A DNA stretch of 22,255 bases from a virus. Shown in pieces: positions 21,735-22,255 of the stretch. How positions within the stretch are numbered: position 1 is the first letter of the stretch; each line of letters starts with the position of its first letter. Where the stretch lies: positions 1-22,255 of the IMG/VR virus record IMGVR_UViG_3300037584_003502, one strand, 5' to 3'. A program made the translations under genes and the position numbers. Below the pieces are notes generated by a model. The model ran no database searches. It saw nothing but the letters and a program-made list of their open reading frames with translations, and had not been told where the DNA came from.

Positions 21735-22255
21735 ATGGCAGAAGTATATCTAGGTAATCCTAACCTTAAGAAGGCGAATACCCCTATAGAATTCTCGGAA
21801 GAAAATATTCGAGAATTTTTAAAGTGTAAAGAAGATCCCGTATATTTTACTAGAAATTATATAAAGATTGTTTCTCTTGATGAAGGATTAGTTCCCTTTA
21901 ACATGTATGACTTCCAAGAGAAGTTAATTAATAGATTCCACGAGAATAGATTTAATATCTGTAAGATGCCTCGGCAAACAGGTAAATCTACCACTTGTAT
22001 ATCTTATCTTCTACACTATGCAGTTTTCAACGATAATGTCAACATTGCTGTTCTGGCAAACAAAGCGTCCACGGCTAGAGATCTACTTGGTAGATTGCAA
22101 CTTGCATATGAAAATCTACCTCGGTGGATGCAACAAGGGATAATCTCTTGGAATAAAGGTTCTTTGGAATTAGAAAATGGATCTAAAATATCGGCAAACT
22201 CTACTTCTTCCTCTGCTGTTCGTGGTGGATCTTATAATGTCATATTTTTGGATGA
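21735..22255 (+). CDS. 17: Large terminase subunit gp17, N-terminal part (cut by window end)
   Basis: gp17 is the ATPase motor and nuclease that packages DNA into the head (610 residues in T4). The window shows 173 full codons from the ATG at 21735. Seen are: E-F-L-K-C-K-E-D-P-V-Y-F near residues 27-38; F-N-M-Y-D-F-Q near 55-61; and a Walker A P-R-Q-T-G-K-S-T (79-86) with catalytic Lys84. Next is A-V-L-A-N-K near 105-110. A Walker B-type V-I-F-L-D (169-173) follows, its next codon starting GA, so Glu or Asp. The adenine-binding Q-x-x-x-I element and Walker order fit the TerL family. The nuclease domain lies outside the window. No strong Shine-Dalgarno site precedes it. A hairpin with a T-run lies in its first 30 codons. 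Confidence 0.95.
   Translation, partial: MAEVYLGNPNLKKANTPIEFSEENIREFLKCKEDPVYFTRNYIKIVSLDEGLVPFNMYDFQEKLINRFHENRFNICKMPRQTGKSTTCISYLLHYAVFNDNVNIAVLANKASTARDLLGRLQLAYENLPRWMQQGIISWNKGSLELENGSKISANSTSSSAVRGGSYNVIFLD
21790..21820 (+). terminator. Hairpin with T-tract inside the start of gp17
   Basis: AATTCTCG at 21790-21797 pairs perfectly with CGAGAATT at 21810-21817, around a 12-base A-rich loop. The stem may extend by a G-T and an A-T pair. The right arm runs straight into a T-tract (five T at 21816-21820, part of which is in the stem). The layout resembles a weak rho-independent terminator or attenuator. It lies in codons 19-29 of gp17, so it may be a by-product of coding sequence. Confidence 0.3.

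Noticed and set aside
1-22255. tRNA genes, CRISPR arrays, insertion sequences, integrase or attachment sites
   Set aside because: No cloverleaf-like sequence, regular spacer array, transposase motif or recombinase was recognised by reading. A tRNA covariance search would be needed to exclude tRNAs fully.

Overview
The window is a stretch of the virion-structure and DNA-packaging region of a T4-like contractile-tailed phage (myovirus). It very probably comes from a marine phage of the cyanophage or pelagiphage (SAR11 phage) type. Evidence for this: all genes lie on the + strand, the DNA is strongly AT-rich, and genes abut or overlap by a few bases. The T4 order 8 - 13 - 14 - 15 - 16 - 17 is kept, and several small or mosaic proteins carry motifs I associate with marine T4-like phages. 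No metabolic gene, tRNA or host gene is present to decide between Prochlorococcus/Synechococcus and Pelagibacter as host.

Layout: (1) Positions 1-2739 hold the 3' part of a large baseplate/virion protein in the T4 gene 7 position. A TATAAATA late promoter follows. (2) Positions 2800-4368 encode gp8 (baseplate wedge), then 4373-11995 encode a 2540-residue baseplate/tail-fibre protein with a DUF4815-like N-terminus. This giant stands where T4 has genes 9-12. (3) Positions 11992-12361 hold a chain of very short ORFs joined by 4-base stop/start overlaps. (4) A second late promoter (CATAAATA) precedes a 75-residue structural protein, a 527-residue fibre-like protein and a 72-residue coiled-coil protein. 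(5) Positions 14416-17528 encode gp13 and gp14 (neck) and gp15 (tail completion/sheath stabiliser). (6) Positions 17529-22255 are the packaging region, opened up by accessory genes. A 424-residue Cys/Lys-rich mosaic lies between gp15 and gp16. A 308-residue unknown, a 408-residue Calx-beta/LamG adhesin-like protein and an 89-residue paralogue of the adhesin's N-terminus lie between gp16 (small terminase) and gp17 (large terminase, cut by the window end after its Walker motifs).

How the genes fit together: the baseplate wedge and fibre proteins build the host-contact end of the tail. gp13/14/15 close the head and tail at the neck. gp16/gp17 package DNA. A common beta-rich repeat with a G-x-G-Y core, spaced about 40-46 residues, has been added to at least four different structural proteins (gp7-like, gp8, the giant protein and gp14). 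This suggests a shared surface-decoration module.

The least explained parts are the accessory block around the two terminase genes, the mosaic 424-residue protein, and the micro-ORF chain after the giant gene. No CRISPR, insertion sequence, rRNA or tRNA was recognised, and no stretch over 300 bases lacks a gene.
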